Assembly: GCA_027062325.1 (NCBI GenBank) | Contig: JAMOTN010000005.1 | Location: 1-58,935, forward strand | Source of the DNA: a bacterium | Lineage (GTDB): Bacteria; JAMOTN01 | Reading direction: 5' to 3' | Length of the DNA stretch: 58,935 nucleotides | Shown: one piece after another, positions 58,007-58,935 of the stretch | Position numbering within the stretch: position 1 is the first letter of the stretch | Layout: every line of letters begins with the position of its first letter | Position numbers and translations under genes: made by a program | The notes under the pieces: model-generated | The model's database searches: none | Told to the model about the DNA's origin: nothing | What the model saw: the letters and a program-made list of their open reading frames with translations, nothing else

Positions 58007-58935
58007 ATGATTATTATTAATAACAAACAAAAAGAAATCGAATTTACCCCGAAAAGAATTGTTGAATATTTAAACAAATACATAATAGGTCAAGATACAG
58101 CTAAACGAAAAGTAGCAATCGCTTTGAGGAACAGAATCAGACGCAAAAGGACTCCTCAACCACTTCAAGATGAAATAACTCCGAAAAATATTCTCATGAT
58201 AGGTCCAACAGGAGTCGGTAAAACTGAGATAGCACGGCGCCTTGCAAAATTAATTGATGCCCCATTCGTTAAAGTTGAAGCCACATCCTTTACTGAAGTC
58301 GGCTATGTTGGAAAAAACGTTGATTCAATGATTCGTGACTTGGTAAATGTTGCCTACCAAATAGCGCGCCGCCGCAAAGTCAAGGACATTGAGAAACAGG
58401 TTGAGGAAGAGGTAATCGAAGAAATAGCGGAGCTTATTCTAAACCCACCAAAGGATTCCGCTCCTTCAAACCCATTTGACGCCATATTTAAAACTTTTAC
58501 AGAAGGATTTGGACAAACTATAAACATCTCCTCTCCACAAACTCAACAACCTGAATCCGTCAACAAGGAAGCTAAGCGGAGAATTATGGAGGAGATAAAG
58601 CGCGGGGAGTTGGATGATCTAGAAGTTGAAATCCTAGTCTCCTCATCTTCAAAAGCAGCAATAGATGTTTTCACCTCTGGTGGAGTCGAAGAAGTAGGGA
58701 TCTCTGTACAAAATCTCATGGGAAACCTATTCCCTGAGCAAAAGAAAAAGAAGCGTGTTAAGGTGAAAGACGCAATAGAAATATTAAAGAATGAGCGTTT
58801 AAATGAAGTTCTTGACCAAGAGGAGCTAGCAAGAGAAGCTGTTCGACTTGCTGAAGAAGAGGGTATCATTTTCATAGACGAGATAGACAAAGTTGCTGCC
58901 TCCTTCGACCACGGCCCTGATGTATCACGTGAAGG
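58007..58935 (+). CDS. hslU: ATP-dependent protease ATPase subunit HslU (partial, runs off window end)
   Basis: Plus-strand read FTPKRIVEYLNKYIIGQDTAKRKVAIALRNRIRRKR...ILMIGPTGVGKTEIARRLAKLIDAPFVKVEATSFTEVGYVGKNVDSMIRDL; absent from ORF track because open-ended. Confidence 0.96.
   Translation, partial: MIIINNKQKEIEFTPKRIVEYLNKYIIGQDTAKRKVAIALRNRIRRKRTPQPLQDEITPKNILMIGPTGVGKTEIARRLAKLIDAPFVKVEATSFTEVGYVGKNVDSMIRDLVNVAYQIARRRKVKDIEKQVEEEVIEEIAELILNPPKDSAPSNPFDAIFKTFTEGFGQTINISSPQTQQPESVNKEAKRRIMEEIKRGELDDLEVEILVSSSSKAAIDVFTSGGVEEVGISVQNLMGNLFPEQKKKKRVKVKDAIEILKNERLNEVLDQEELAREAVRLAEEEGIIFIDEIDKVAASFDHGPDVSRE

Noticed and set aside
1-58935. CRISPR array, prophage, insertion sequence or toxin-antitoxin module
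   Set aside because: Read for regularly spaced direct repeats, transposase/integrase motifs and paired small ORFs; none convincing.

Overview
Chromosomal window of about 59 kb from an AT-rich, probably thermophilic bacterium. A full-length reverse gyrase ORF is the main thermophily marker; I cannot assign the lineage from sequence alone. Most genes lie on the minus strand and look like housekeeping or ordinary metabolic loci: partial glmM, PilZ/TPR envelope genes, trxB-like, dapF, MoxR/DUF58/BatA-like genes, rfbA/rfbC, rplJ-rplL with an L10 leader, a sulfur-handling cluster, metV-metF, pseudopilins, an oligopeptide ABC transporter with three binding proteins, tRNA-Thr/Tyr/Thr-tuf-rpmG-tRNA-Trp-secE-nusG-rplK-rplA, a histidine kinase, reverse gyrase, and on the plus strand mutS2, glmU-prs-hslV-hslU(partial). 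I found no CRISPR array, prophage or transposase. The most noteworthy signals are: (1) a decayed SxtJ-like/DUF5989/carbamoyltransferase operon whose truncated carbamoyltransferase stops 1 nt before rfbA; (2) rplJ-rplL split from rplKA and closed by a perfect-palindrome terminator, so rpoBC is not adjacent; (3) a reverse gyrase lacking the internal (second) zinc-finger cysteines and sitting 3 nt upstream of a soluble orphan histidine kinase; (4) an OMP/TPR/PilZ/TPR envelope cluster; (5) a MoxR/DUF58/BatA locus interrupted by a methyltransferase and gene remnants; (6) head-to-head overlapping genes at 44050-44075, each with its ribosome-binding site inside the other gene; (7) a THEP1-like NTPase with an uncharacterised partner next to a metal permease. 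All calls come from reading the sequence and the supplied ORFs; no database search was run.
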